The notes under the pieces were generated by a model. That model saw only the letters and a list, made by a program, of their open reading frames with translations, ran no database searches and had not been told where the DNA came from. A program made the position numbers and the translations under genes. From NCBI GenBank assembly GCA_001890945.1, contig MLAX01000001.1, forward strand, positions 620,001 to 684,000: a stretch of 64,000 nt of DNA, in the 5' to 3' direction. Below are positions 33,349 to 43,398 of this stretch, one piece after another. How positions within the stretch are numbered: position 1 is the stretch's first letter; every line of letters starts with the position of its first letter. Origin of the DNA: Alphaproteobacteria bacterium AO1-B (GTDB taxonomy: Bacteria; Pseudomonadota; Alphaproteobacteria; Rhizobiales; Stappiaceae).

Positions 33349-34431
33349 ATGGCCAATGCCGATACAGCTAGCTCCCCGGACCTTGCCCGGGCCGCCCGCA
33401 AGGAAAAACTTTTTACTTCGATCAATAAGGCCGGTGGCTGGCTGGATGCGCTGGGCTTTTCCTGGCTGGTCCCGCTCCTGAAAATCGCCGCTGGTGATAG
33501 CCCGAAAGAACAGATGGGCGAGCTGAAGCGGGTGCTCGTGATCCCGCTGATCGGTATCCTGGCGTTCCTTGCCATGTGGGCAGCGCTCGCACCGCAAGTC
33601 CAGACATCCCTTGGCGCTGTGCCAGGGCCAGCGCAAGTTTGGACCCAAACGGTCAACCTTTGGGAAGACCATGTGCGAGAACGCGAAAAGGCGGATGCCT
33701 TTTATGAACGGCAGGACGCCCGCAACGCTAAGTTTGCCGCAGAAGGCAAAACCGATCGCATCAAGCACCGGACCTATACAGGCAAACCGACCTATATCGA
33801 CCAGATCGGCACCTCCCTGAAAACCGTCGGTCTCGGGTTTCTGATCGCGACCATCATTGCCGTGCCCCTCGGCATTGCCTCGGGCCTGTCGCGCACCTTT
33901 AACGGCGCAATCAATCCACTCATTCAGATCTTTAAGCCGGTCTCGCCGCTTGCTTGGTTGCCGATCGTCACAATGATTGTCTCTGCGACTTACGCGAACC
34001 CGTATGACTGGTTGTCCAAATCCCTTCTGATCTCGGCGGTGACAGTCACGCTGTGCTCCATGTGGCCGACGCTGATCAACACTGCGCTCGGCGTTGCCTC
34101 TGTCGATAAGGATCTCATGAATGTCGGCCGCGTTTTGCAACTCCCGACCTGGAAGACCATCACCAAGCTGGTTCTGCCGTCCTCTCTACCGTTGATCTTC
34201 ACCGGTCTGCGTTTGTCGCTGGGTGTGGGCTGGATGGTTCTGATCGCAGCTGAAATGCTTGCCCAGAATCCGGGTCTTGGCAAATTCGTCTGGGACGAGT
34301 TCCAGAACGGGTCCTCCCAGTCGCTTGCGAAAATCATGGTCGCTGTTCTGACCATTGGTCTCATCGGCTTCATGCTCGACCGGCTGATGTTTGCCCTGCA
34401 ACGCGCCTTCACATTCTCGGCCAACCGGTAA
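33349..34431 (+). CDS. nrtB: Nitrate ABC transporter permease
   Basis: 360 residues. The N-terminal 75 residues are polar with one extra membrane span (about 60-80). The BPD-type permease core follows, with [32 protein letters not shown] and the cytoplasmic EAA loop in [19 protein letters not shown]. Forms the inner membrane channel for nitrate. Confidence 0.92.
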   Translation: MANADTASSPDLARAARKEKLFTSINKAGGWLDALGFSWLVPLLKIAAGDSPKEQMGELKRVLVIPLIGILAFLAMWAALAPQVQTSLGAVPGPAQVWTQTVNLWEDHVREREKADAFYERQDARNAKFAAEGKTDRIKHRTYTGKPTYIDQIGTSLKTVGLGFLIATIIAVPLGIASGLSRTFNGAINPLIQIFKPVSPLAWLPIVTMIVSATYANPYDWLSKSLLISAVTVTLCSMWPTLINTALGVASVDKDLMNVGRVLQLPTWKTITKLVLPSSLPLIFTGLRLSLGVGWMVLIAAEMLAQNPGLGKFVWDEFQNGSSQSLAKIMVAVLTIGLIGFMLDRLMFALQRAFTFSANR

Positions 34432-34441
34432 GGAGACCCTG

Positions 34442-36202
34442 ATGTCCTTTTTGGAAATCTCCGGCGTCTCGAAGTCTTACGGTGAAGGCGCCAGCCGCAC
34501 CGATGTTCTGGACGACATCAATCTCAAGGTCGACGACGGCGAGTTCATTGCCATCGTCGGGTTCTCGGGAACCGGTAAAACGACCCTCATCTCGCTGCTT
34601 GCAGGCCTGATCGAACCGGACACCGGCGGGATCATCTTCAAGGGGAAGGAGATTGATGGACCGAGCTCGGACCGGGGTGTTGTCTTTCAGTCCTACTCCC
34701 TGATGCCGTGGCTGTCGGTCACGGGAAACGTCGCGCTTGCTGTCGACAGTGTCTTCAAGAAGAAGAGCGCCAGGGAGCGTAAGGAAATCTGCGACAAATA
34801 CATCGAGATGGTCGGTCTGGCCCACGCCAAGGACCGCAAGCCGGCGGAGCTTTCCGGCGGCATGCGGCAGCGTGTGGCGGTCGCCCGGGCTCTTGCCATG
34901 CAGCCCGAACTCCTGCTGCTCGATGAGCCGCTGTCCGCGCTCGACGCCTTGACCCGCGCCAAGCTGCAAGATGAATTTGCGGCGATCTGCGAGCAAGAAA
35001 AGAAGACCATCGTTCTCATCACCAATGACGTGGATGAAGCGATCCTCCTGGCAGACCGGATTGTTCCATTGAAACCCGGAACGTCCGCCACGCTTGGGCC
35101 GGAATTCAAGGTTCCGTTCAAACGTCCGCGTGACCGGGGCGAACTCAACCATAATGACGACTTCATCAAGCTTCGAGCAGACATTACCGAATATCTTATG
35201 GCGGTTGGGGCCGAACGCGGTGCGGATCTGGAACGTGACATCGTCCTGCCGAAAATCGTTCCGATCACCCAGCGGTTGAAGTCGGACGACAAGCTGCCGG
35301 CCGTCTATGAAAAAGCGGCGGAGACACTGAAAGACGAGCGCTTCCTGGAGTTCTCACAGCTCAAGAAGGTCTATCCGACACCGAAAGGCCCACTGACTGT
35401 TGTCGATGGGTTCGATCTGAAGATGAACAAGGGCGAGTTCATCACGCTGATCGGCCACTCCGGCTGCGGCAAGTCGACGGTTCTGTCCATGGTCGCAGGC
35501 CTCAATCCGATTACCGAGGGCGCCATCATCCTTGACGGCACGCATGTCACGCAGGCCGGTCCCGACCGTGCAGTTGTGTTTCAGGCGCCGAGCCTGATGC
35601 CCTGGCTGACGGCTTATGAGAATGTCGCCCTTGGCGTCGACAAGGTCTATCCGGATGCGTCGAAGCAGGAAAAGCGCGACGTCATCGAATACTACCTGTC
35701 CAAGGTCGGTCTCGCCGATGCTATGCAAAAGCCGGCAGTTGATCTGTCCAACGGCATGAAGCAGCGCGTCGGGATTGCCCGCGCCTTTGCACTGTCGCCA
35801 AAACTGCTCCTTCTCGACGAACCATTCGGCATGCTCGACAGCCTGACACGCTGGGAATTGCAGGACGTCCTGATGGACGTCTGGAAGCGCACCCAGGTGA
35901 CGGCGATCTGCGTCACCCATGATGTCGATGAAGCGATCCTGCTCGCCGACCGGGTGGTGATGATGTCGAACGGCCCGAATGCGCGGATCGGCAACATCAT
36001 GGAGGTGGATCTGCCGCGCCCGCGCTCGCGCAAGGAACTGCTGGCCCACCCGGATTACTACGCCTACCGCGAAGAACTTCTCGACTTCCTTGAAGCCTAT
36101 GAGGGCGGCGCGGATCCGAGTGAAGACCAACTCAAATCCATCCAGGAAAAACGTGCTGCGCGCATGGCCCGTCAAAAGGCCGCGATAGAAGCAGCGGAAT
36201 GA
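34442..36202 (+). CDS. nrtC: Nitrate ABC transporter double ATPase (NrtC-NrtD type)
   Basis: 586 residues from ATG at 34442, two complete ATP-binding domains in one chain. Domain 1 (1-225): Walker [10 protein letters not shown] (40-48), LSGGM (137-141), Walker B DEP with Glu162, but Asn195 replaces the H-loop His (ITNDVDEA). A linker of about 75 residues follows. Domain 2 (302-550): Walker [10 protein letters not shown] (338-346), LSNGM (435-439), Glu460 and a normal His493 (VTHDVDEA). The first site thus pairs a non-canonical H-loop with a non-canonical signature. It powers NrtB. Confidence 0.92.
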   Translation: MSFLEISGVSKSYGEGASRTDVLDDINLKVDDGEFIAIVGFSGTGKTTLISLLAGLIEPDTGGIIFKGKEIDGPSSDRGVVFQSYSLMPWLSVTGNVALAVDSVFKKKSARERKEICDKYIEMVGLAHAKDRKPAELSGGMRQRVAVARALAMQPELLLLDEPLSALDALTRAKLQDEFAAICEQEKKTIVLITNDVDEAILLADRIVPLKPGTSATLGPEFKVPFKRPRDRGELNHNDDFIKLRADITEYLMAVGAERGADLERDIVLPKIVPITQRLKSDDKLPAVYEKAAETLKDERFLEFSQLKKVYPTPKGPLTVVDGFDLKMNKGEFITLIGHSGCGKSTVLSMVAGLNPITEGAIILDGTHVTQAGPDRAVVFQAPSLMPWLTAYENVALGVDKVYPDASKQEKRDVIEYYLSKVGLADAMQKPAVDLSNGMKQRVGIARAFALSPKLLLLDEPFGMLDSLTRWELQDVLMDVWKRTQVTAICVTHDVDEAILLADRVVMMSNGPNARIGNIMEVDLPRPRSRKELLAHPDYYAYREELLDFLEAYEGGADPSEDQLKSIQEKRAARMARQKAAIEAAE

Positions 36203-36218
36203 AAGGGGGATGGCAACC

Positions 36219-38672
36219 ATGACGAAACAAAAGCTTGTCATCATCGGCAACGGCATGGCGCCGGGCCGGATGCTGGAGCATCTGTTTGATCAGGACAAGG
36301 ACGCTTATGACGTCACGATCTTCAACGCCGAACCACGGGTGAACTACAACCGGCTTATGTTGTCCCCGGTCCTCTCCGGTGAGAAGTCCTATGAAGACAT
36401 TATCACCCATGGCGACGACTGGTACACTGAGCATGGCGTGACCCTGCACAAGTCGGCTCGCGTTTCAGAGATCGACCGTTCCGCCAAAACCGTCACATCG
36501 GAAAACGGCATCTCAGTCGACTACGACAAGCTGGTCATCGCGACCGGGTCCAATCCCTTCATCATCCCGCTGCCGGGCAAGGATCTCAATGGCGTCCTCA
36601 CCTATCGCGACCTTGATGATGTCGATCAGATGCTGGATGCCGCAAAGGGCGGTGGCCGCGCTGTTGTGATCGGTGGCGGGCTGCTTGGCCTTGAAGCCGC
36701 AGCCGGTCTGAAGATGCAGGGCATGGAGGTCACGGTCCTTCACTTGATGCCGACGCTGATGGAACGCCAGCTCGATCCGGCTGCCGGATTCCTGTTGGAG
36801 GAAGAATTCAAGCGCCGTGGCATTGATGTGCGCACCAAAGCCAACAGCCACGAGATCGTCGATGACGGTGCCGGGAACGTCAAAGGTATCCGGCTGGATG
36901 ACGGAACTGAGATCGAAGCCAGCATCGTTGTGATGGCGGTTGGCATTCGCCCGTCAGCTGATCTTGCAAAGACTGCCGGACTGGATGTGAACCGCGGCAT
37001 TCTCGTTGACGACACCATGCGCACAGCCGACCCGGATATTTATGCCCTCGGCGAATGCGTAGAGCACAATGGCCAGTGCTACGGCCTGGTTGCCCCGCTC
37101 TACGAGATGGCCGAGGTCATAGCGGACAATCTCCTTGGTGGCGCCTCCGAGTACTCTGGCTCGGTGACGGCAACAAAACTGAAAGTCACCGGCGTCGATC
37201 TTTATTCGGCTGGCGATTTTGCCGAAGGCGAAGACCGTGAGGAAATCGTCCTGCGCGATGCGTGCGCCGGAGTCTACAAACGCCTCGTTTTGAAGGACAA
37301 CAAAATCATTGGCGCGGTGCTTTACGGCGAGACAGCCGATGGCCCGTGGTTCTTCGATCTTTTGAAAAAACAATCAGATGTCTCGGAAATGCGGGAGACC
37401 TTGATCTTCGGCCAGGCGTATCAGGGGGGCGCCCCCCTGGACCCTACGGCGGCCGTTGCAGCCTTGCCGGATGATGCGGAAATCTGCGGCTGCAACGGCG
37501 TATGTAAATCAAAAATCGTAGGCGCGATCACTGACAAGGGCCTGACATCCCTTGATGACGTGCGTGCCCACACCAAGGCTTCGGCATCCTGTGGGACTTG
37601 TACAGGATTGGTCGAACAATTGATGCAGGTGACACTTGGCGATGCCTACAATCCGTCCGCTGTCACGCCGATGTGCGGCTGCACGCATCTCGGGCACTCG
37701 GACGTCCGCCGGTTGATCAAGTCCAAGGGACTGAAGACCATCCCTGCCGTGATGCAGGAACTGGAATGGACCTCTTCCGGCGGCTGCGCCAAATGCCGCC
37801 CAGCGCTGAACTACTACCTCGTCAGCGACTGGCCGGATGAATATGCGGACGACTATCAGTCCCGTTTCATCAATGAGCGCGTCCACGCGAACATCCAGAA
37901 GGACGGGACCTATTCCGTCGTGCCGCGCATGTGGGGCGGGATGACCTCCTCCAAGGAGCTGCGCGCGATTGCCGATGTCGTCGACAAGTTCAACATCCCT
38001 GCGGTGAAGTGCACCGGCGGCCAGCGCATCGACATGCTGGGCATCAGGAAAGAAGACCTGCCCGCCGTCTGGGCCGATCTCGGCAAGGCCGGGTTCGTGT
38101 CCGGGCAGGCCTATGCCAAGGGCCTTCGGACCGTGAAGACATGTGTGGGCACGGACTGGTGCCGGTTCGGAACCCAGGACTCCACGGGGCTCGGCATCCG
38201 CATCGAGAAGTTCATGTGGGGCTCCTGGACACCAGCCAAACTGAAGCTGGCTGTCTCGGGGTGCCCGCGCAATTGCGCCGAAGCAACCTGCAAGGACATC
38301 GGTGTAGTCTGTGTCGATAGCGGCTTCGAGATCCATTTTGCGGGCGCGGCTGGGCTCGACATCAAGGGAACCGAGGTCCTCGGTCTCGTCAAAACCGAAG
38401 ACGAGGCCCTCGAACATATCGTCGCACTCACGCAAATGTACCGCGAGCAGGGTCACTACCTGGAGCGGATCTACAAATGGGCCAAACGCATCGGCTATGA
38501 CGAGATCCGTCGTCAGATCATGGACGACACGGACAAGCGCAAAGCTTACTACGACCGTTTTGTCTTCTCCCAGAAATTCGCCCAGGTCGATCCGTGGTCG
38601 GAGCGTGTCTCCGGCAAGGACAAGCACGAGTTCAAGCCGATGGCAGTACTCACGCGGGAGGCGGCCGAATGA
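36219..38672 (+). CDS. nirB: Assimilatory nitrite reductase [NAD(P)H] large subunit
   Basis: 817 residues; ATG 36219 is preferred to 36210 because AGGGGG stands nine bases before it. N-terminal FAD/NAD oxidoreductase (KLVIIGNGMAPGRML; AVVIGGGLLGLEAA; PDIYALGECVEH), two BFD-like iron-sulfur segments (CGCNGVCKSK with CGTCTG; CGCTHLGH with GGCAKCRP), then the nitrite/sulfite reductase repeat and siroheme/4Fe-4S ligands (CVGTDWCRFG and CPRNCAEATC). Reduces nitrite to ammonium in the cytoplasm with NirD. Confidence 0.95.
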   Translation: MTKQKLVIIGNGMAPGRMLEHLFDQDKDAYDVTIFNAEPRVNYNRLMLSPVLSGEKSYEDIITHGDDWYTEHGVTLHKSARVSEIDRSAKTVTSENGISVDYDKLVIATGSNPFIIPLPGKDLNGVLTYRDLDDVDQMLDAAKGGGRAVVIGGGLLGLEAAAGLKMQGMEVTVLHLMPTLMERQLDPAAGFLLEEEFKRRGIDVRTKANSHEIVDDGAGNVKGIRLDDGTEIEASIVVMAVGIRPSADLAKTAGLDVNRGILVDDTMRTADPDIYALGECVEHNGQCYGLVAPLYEMAEVIADNLLGGASEYSGSVTATKLKVTGVDLYSAGDFAEGEDREEIVLRDACAGVYKRLVLKDNKIIGAVLYGETADGPWFFDLLKKQSDVSEMRETLIFGQAYQGGAPLDPTAAVAALPDDAEICGCNGVCKSKIVGAITDKGLTSLDDVRAHTKASASCGTCTGLVEQLMQVTLGDAYNPSAVTPMCGCTHLGHSDVRRLIKSKGLKTIPAVMQELEWTSSGGCAKCRPALNYYLVSDWPDEYADDYQSRFINERVHANIQKDGTYSVVPRMWGGMTSSKELRAIADVVDKFNIPAVKCTGGQRIDMLGIRKEDLPAVWADLGKAGFVSGQAYAKGLRTVKTCVGTDWCRFGTQDSTGLGIRIEKFMWGSWTPAKLKLAVSGCPRNCAEATCKDIGVVCVDSGFEIHFAGAAGLDIKGTEVLGLVKTEDEALEHIVALTQMYREQGHYLERIYKWAKRIGYDEIRRQIMDDTDKRKAYYDRFVFSQKFAQVDPWSERVSGKDKHEFKPMAVLTREAAE

Positions 38673-39016
38673 ATGCGGAACTGAAGAATTGGGTCGCGAT
38701 CGGCGATCTGACCGACATCCCGCGCGAAGGCGCCCGGGTGGTGAAAACCGATGCCGGCTGCATTGCTGTGTTCCGCACTGTTGACGATGAAGTCTTCGCG
38801 CTGGACGACCGCTGCCCGCACAAGGGCGGGCCGCTCAGCCAGGGCATTGTCCATGGCACGTCGGTCACCTGTCCCTTGCACAACTGGGTGTTTGATCTGG
38901 CAACGGGTCTTGCAACCGGTGCCGATGAAGGCGCAGTCCCGGTGACGGCCGCCAAAGTCGAGGGCGGCAAGGTGCTCCTTGCCGCCGACGATCTGGCACG
39001 CCGGTCGGCAAGCTGA
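38669..39016 (+). CDS. nirD: Assimilatory nitrite reductase small subunit
   Basis: 115 residues, Rieske-type fold with both ligand boxes: Cys-Pro-His in DRCPHKGGPL and Cys-x2-His in TCPLHNWVF, so a [2Fe-2S] centre is expected, unlike NirD proteins that lack it. ATG overlaps the nirB stop (ATGA). Partner of NirB. Confidence 0.93.
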   Translation: MNAELKNWVAIGDLTDIPREGARVVKTDAGCIAVFRTVDDEVFALDDRCPHKGGPLSQGIVHGTSVTCPLHNWVFDLATGLATGADEGAVPVTAAKVEGGKVLLAADDLARRSAS

Positions 39017-39065
39017 CCGCGTCCATCCAATCAAAATTCGAGGAAAGCCCAAGGAGCCGCGCCCG

Positions 39066-41756
39066 ATGACCGGAACATCAAAAGAAAAAACGGTCAAGAC
39101 CACCTGCCCATATTGCGGGGTCGGGTGCGGGGTGCTGGCAACACTCAAGGAAGACGGATCGGTGGGCATTGCCGGCGATCCGGATCATCCCGCTAATTTT
39201 GGCCGCTTGTGCTCAAAGGGGTCGGCGCTGGGGGAAACCCTGTCGCTGGAAGACCGGCTGCTGTATCCGGAAATCGGCGGCAAACGGTCCGATTGGGACA
39301 GCACGCTCACCCTTGTTGCCCGTAAATTCTCTGAAGCCATCAGAGATCACGGGCCGGACAGCGTTGCGTTTTATGTCTCCGGCCAGATCCTGACCGAGGA
39401 CTATTACGTTGCCAACAAGCTGATGAAAGGCTTCATCGGCTCGGCCAACATCGACACCAACTCCAGGCTCTGCATGGCCTCGTCCGTTGCCGGCCACCGG
39501 CGCGCGTTCGGCAGCGACACCGTTCCGGGAACCTATGAGGATCTTGAAACCTGCGATCTTCTCGTGCTGGTCGGGTCAAACCTTGCCTGGTGTCACCCGG
39601 TGCTGTTTCAGCGGGTCGAAGCGGCAAAGGCAAACAATCCGAACATGCGGGTCGTCGTGGTCGATCCGCGTGAAACGGCAACCTGCGCCATCGCCGATCT
39701 GCACCTTGGCTTGAAGCCCGACACGGATGTCGCGCTGTTCAATGGCCTGCTGTCCTTCCTTGCGGAAACAGAAACCCTGGATCGCAGCTATATCGCGGCC
39801 TATACGAACGGCTTTGAAGAGACACTCGCGGCGGCTGGTCCTTGTGAAATCAACCGGATTTCAGATGAAACCGGCCTGACGCCCCATGACATCGCGACCT
39901 TCTACACACTGGTGGCGCGAACCGAAAAGACAGTTACGCTTTACAGCCAGGGGGTCAACCAATCGGTTGTCGGCACCGACAAAGTCAATGCGATCATCAA
40001 CACGCACTTGGCAACCGGCCGGATCGGCAAACCGGGGATGGGGCCGTTCTCGGCAACAGGCCAGCCGAATGCCATGGGCGGAAGGGAGGTCGGCGGCCTT
40101 GCCAACATGCTCGCCGCCCACATGGCGATCGAGAACCCGGACCACCGCGCGCTCGTGCAAGACTTCTGGCAGAGCCCGGCTATTGCATCAAAACACGGGT
40201 TGAAAGCGGTTGACCTTTTCCAGGCGGCAAGGGATGGCAAGATCAAGTCGCTCTGGATCATGGCCACCAATCCGGTCGACAGCCTGCCGAACGCCGATGG
40301 GGTCGCAGAAGCGCTCAAAACCTGCCCGTTCGTGGTCGTCTCCGATGTGACGCGGGCGGCCGATACTGTCGCCTATGCGGATGTTCTTCTGCCTGCCGCG
40401 GCCTGGGGCGAGAAGGACGGCACCGTCACCAATTCCGAGCGGCGGATTTCACGGCAAAAGAAGTTCCTGGATCTGCCCGGTGAGACAAAACCCGATTGGT
40501 GGCAATTGGCGGACGTTGCCCGCCGGATGGGGTTTGAAGACGCGTTTCACTACGATGGCCCGGACGCTGTTTTCCGGGAACACGCGGCACTGTCCAATGC
40601 CGGAAACAATGGCACACGGGATTTCGACATCAGTGCCCTGAAAGACATCCCGGCGGCCGAATTCGACGATCTTGAGCCCGTCCAGTGGCCGCAGGCCGGG
40701 GCAACCGTGCGCAATGGCGAAACGCGGTTCTTTGCCAAGGGTGGTTTTTTCACACCGAACGGCAAGGCGAATTTCATTGCAGTCTCTCACAAGGAACCGC
40801 GCAAGCGCGAACGGCGGTTCCCGTTGGTTCTGAACACCGGCCGGATCCGCGATCACTGGCACACCATGACGAGGACAGGCAAAACGCCGCGCTTGTCTTC
40901 GCATATTGCCGAGCCTTTCGCCGAACTGCACCCGCAAGATGCACGCGATGCCGGGATTGCTGCAGCCGATCTGATGGAAGTCAAAAGCCCTCACGGGTCT
41001 GTCATAGTCCGGGCGCAGATTACTGACCGGGCGCAGAAAGGATCGGTGTTCGTGCCGATGCACTGGACCGATCAGGTCAGCTCCAAAGGCCGGATCGATG
41101 CCGTGGTCGCGCCGGAAACAGATCCGGTGTCCGGTCAGCCCGGCTCCAAGTTCACATCTGTTGCCATTCGCAAATTGGAATTTGCCTGGCATGGCTTTGC
41201 CGTCTTGCGAGAAAAGCCGGACCAGCTCGATACCGGATATTGGGCCATTGCTCCGACCGAAGGCGGCTGGCGGGTCGAACTGGCGGGCGACAGGTCCACC
41301 AATCCCGAAAAACTTGCCGGCCGGCTCCTTCCCGAAGACACAGAATTCCTGCGGTTCGAAGACGGCACAACGGGCGCGCTCAGGATCGCGGGCTGGACTG
41401 GCGCAAACCTTGCCGGAGCGTTTTTCTTCGCGCCTGATCCCGTCGCTGTTTCCCGGCCGTGGGCCTGCGGGTTGTTGACCGCTGAAACGTCGAACAAAGA
41501 TCAGCGGTTCCGGGTTCTTGCGGGCCGTCCACCGGCAGACCGTCCGGACAAGGGGGCAATCGTCTGCTCCTGCTTTCAGGTCGGCAGCTCGGAAATTGCC
41601 GCCGAAGCCACGAAGGGTGCCACCACCGTCAAGGCCATTGGTGCCTGCCTGAAAGCCGGAACCAATTGCGGGTCCTGCCGCTCCGAAATCCAGACCCTGC
41701 TCGACGCTGTTGCCAAGGAGACACGTGAAGATGCCGACATCGCGCAAGCCAGCTGA
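39066..41756 (+). CDS. nasA: Assimilatory nitrate reductase catalytic subunit
   Basis: 896 residues from ATG at 39066 (AAGGAG nine bases upstream). Molybdopterin oxidoreductase with an N-terminal [4Fe-4S] site (Cys14, Cys17, Cys21, Cys49) and Mo-bisMGD domains (LCMASSVAGHRRAFG; YSQGVNQSVVGTDKVNAI; LLPAAAWGEKDGT). A C-terminal BFD-like [2Fe-2S] domain has CSCFQVGSSE and NCGSCRSE. No separate FAD reductase subunit (NasB/C) is encoded here, so electrons may come from ferredoxin or another partner. Reduces nitrate to nitrite in the cytoplasm. Confidence 0.95.
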   Translation: MTGTSKEKTVKTTCPYCGVGCGVLATLKEDGSVGIAGDPDHPANFGRLCSKGSALGETLSLEDRLLYPEIGGKRSDWDSTLTLVARKFSEAIRDHGPDSVAFYVSGQILTEDYYVANKLMKGFIGSANIDTNSRLCMASSVAGHRRAFGSDTVPGTYEDLETCDLLVLVGSNLAWCHPVLFQRVEAAKANNPNMRVVVVDPRETATCAIADLHLGLKPDTDVALFNGLLSFLAETETLDRSYIAAYTNGFEETLAAAGPCEINRISDETGLTPHDIATFYTLVARTEKTVTLYSQGVNQSVVGTDKVNAIINTHLATGRIGKPGMGPFSATGQPNAMGGREVGGLANMLAAHMAIENPDHRALVQDFWQSPAIASKHGLKAVDLFQAARDGKIKSLWIMATNPVDSLPNADGVAEALKTCPFVVVSDVTRAADTVAYADVLLPAAAWGEKDGTVTNSERRISRQKKFLDLPGETKPDWWQLADVARRMGFEDAFHYDGPDAVFREHAALSNAGNNGTRDFDISALKDIPAAEFDDLEPVQWPQAGATVRNGETRFFAKGGFFTPNGKANFIAVSHKEPRKRERRFPLVLNTGRIRDHWHTMTRTGKTPRLSSHIAEPFAELHPQDARDAGIAAADLMEVKSPHGSVIVRAQITDRAQKGSVFVPMHWTDQVSSKGRIDAVVAPETDPVSGQPGSKFTSVAIRKLEFAWHGFAVLREKPDQLDTGYWAIAPTEGGWRVELAGDRSTNPEKLAGRLLPEDTEFLRFEDGTTGALRIAGWTGANLAGAFFFAPDPVAVSRPWACGLLTAETSNKDQRFRVLAGRPPADRPDKGAIVCSCFQVGSSEIAAEATKGATTVKAIGACLKAGTNCGSCRSEIQTLLDAVAKETREDADIAQAS

Positions 41757-43221
41757 AGTGCGCCCGAAACGGCGTGCGGCAAGGGTCGAGCCTTTGGCGA
41801 GCCTGCCGTTGTTCTTTCCGCTTGAAGGCCGCAAGGTGGTTCTCGCCGGAGGAACGGATGCTGCCGCCTGGAAGGCGGAACTTCTGGCCGCCAGCGGGGC
41901 AGAAGTGCACGTCTTTGCCGAAGAGCTCAGCGAGGTTTTTCAAACGCTTCTGGAGCGCGGCAGCGTGAAGGGCCGCTTTGTTCATCATGCCCGTCCGTGG
42001 AGCACGGACGTGATTTCAGGGGCCGCGCTTGCCATCGCCGATGCCTCCTCGGACGGCGCGGCACAGGCCTTTTATTGCGCTGCCAAGGCCGCAGGCGTTC
42101 CGGTCAACGTCATCGACAATCCGCCGTTTTGCGAGTTCCAGTTCGGCTCCATCGTCAACCGCTCACCGGTCGTCATCGGCATCTCGACCAATGGCGTCGC
42201 CCCGATCCTCGGGCAGGCGATCCGGCGGCGCATTGAAACGCTGTTGCCAACCTCGCTTCAGGACTGGGCAGCACTTGCGGGCCGGATCCGGGCCCGCGTT
42301 CTGGAAAGCCTCGCACCGGGAGCAGAGCGCCGCCGATTCTGGGAACGCTTTACTGACATGGCCTTTTCCGGAAAGGCTGCCGAAGAAGTGGCCACAAGCC
42401 GTGATCTGGAAGACGTTTTCGGCGAGGCAGCTCACGTTGTGCAGGGCCGGGTGACCTTGGTCGGCGCCGGACCGGGCGATGCGGAAAACCTGACCCTGAA
42501 GGCCATGCGGGCGCTTCAATCCGCCGATGTCATCCTGTTTGACGATCTGGTCGACGACAGTGTTCTGGAACTCGCGCGCCGTGAAGCCAAACGCATGCTG
42601 GTCGGCAAGCGCGGCGGACGGGAAAGCTGCCGTCAGGAAGACATCAACGACATGATGGTGTCGCTCGCCGGACAGGGCAAACACGTCGTCCGGCTGAAAT
42701 CCGGCGATCCGATGATTTTCGGACGGGCGGGCGAAGAGCTGACAAGGCTGGCTGAAGAAGGCATTCCGGCCAGCGTCGTTCCCGGCATTACCGCAGCCTC
42801 TGCAATGGCCGCCGAACTTGGCGTCTCGTTGACCCACCGTGATCACGCTCAGGCCGTTCGTTTTGTAACGGCACATTCGCGTCAAGGCGCGCTGCCCGAT
42901 ACAGTCGATTGGACCGGACTTGCTGATCCTGCAACAACCACTGTTTTTTACATGGGGCGCCGCATGGCAAGCCGGATCAGCGAGCGGTTGATTTCTGAAG
43001 GCCGTCAGCCGAATACTCCCGTACGGGTGATGGCCAATGTTTCCCGGCAGAATTCGGCCAGCTGGTCAGGCGCATTGTCAGACCTCGCTGACGGAGTGGA
43101 GAGCTTGGCAACAGACGGCCCGGTATTGATTGCGGTTGGCGAAGTCTTTGCCAACGTTGGACAAGCAGCCGAAGTAGTGCCGTATCATGAGACGGAACAC
43201 CGGGCTGCTGTTGCCAACTGA
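41731..43221 (+). CDS. cysG: Siroheme synthase
   Basis: 496 residues from ATG at 41731, overlapping nasA by 26 bases. The N-terminal third is precorrin-2 dehydrogenase/sirohydrochlorin ferrochelatase (LEGRKVVLAGGTDAAAWKAEL; NPPFCEFQFGSIVNRSPVVIGIS quoted in part). The C-terminal part is uroporphyrinogen-III methyltransferase: VTLVGAGPGDAENLTLKA, VGKRGGRESCRQEDIN, RLKSGDPMIFGRAGEE and VVPGITAASAMAAELG. It supplies siroheme for NirB. A 25-residue basic extension precedes the first domain. Confidence 0.94.
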   Translation: MPTSRKPAEVRPKRRAARVEPLASLPLFFPLEGRKVVLAGGTDAAAWKAELLAASGAEVHVFAEELSEVFQTLLERGSVKGRFVHHARPWSTDVISGAALAIADASSDGAAQAFYCAAKAAGVPVNVIDNPPFCEFQFGSIVNRSPVVIGISTNGVAPILGQAIRRRIETLLPTSLQDWAALAGRIRARVLESLAPGAERRRFWERFTDMAFSGKAAEEVATSRDLEDVFGEAAHVVQGRVTLVGAGPGDAENLTLKAMRALQSADVILFDDLVDDSVLELARREAKRMLVGKRGGRESCRQEDINDMMVSLAGQGKHVVRLKSGDPMIFGRAGEELTRLAEEGIPASVVPGITAASAMAAELGVSLTHRDHAQAVRFVTAHSRQGALPDTVDWTGLADPATTTVFYMGRRMASRISERLISEGRQPNTPVRVMANVSRQNSASWSGALSDLADGVESLATDGPVLIAVGEVFANVGQAAEVVPYHETEHRAAVAN

Positions 43222-43398
43222 GCGGCCCGTAATTCACCAACAATGGTTTACGTCTGAGGCTTGCTAACACCCGGTCGATGACTCAGCCCTTCCCGTTTGA
43301 AAGGAAAGGTTCTAGCTTGGGCTTCAGCCGGGGCGGCGGAACTGAGTTGCTCTTGGCTTTCAAGTCATTGTCGATCCAGAAGGTCTCAGAGGCGGTTC

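Noticed and set aside
37509..38627. Minus-strand frame of 372 codons opposite nirB
   Set aside because: It covers the iron-sulfur and siroheme part of nirB, which is clearly coding on the plus strand.
40449..41834. Minus-strand frame of 461 codons opposite nasA
   Set aside because: Arg/Gly-rich translation without motifs; an antisense shadow.
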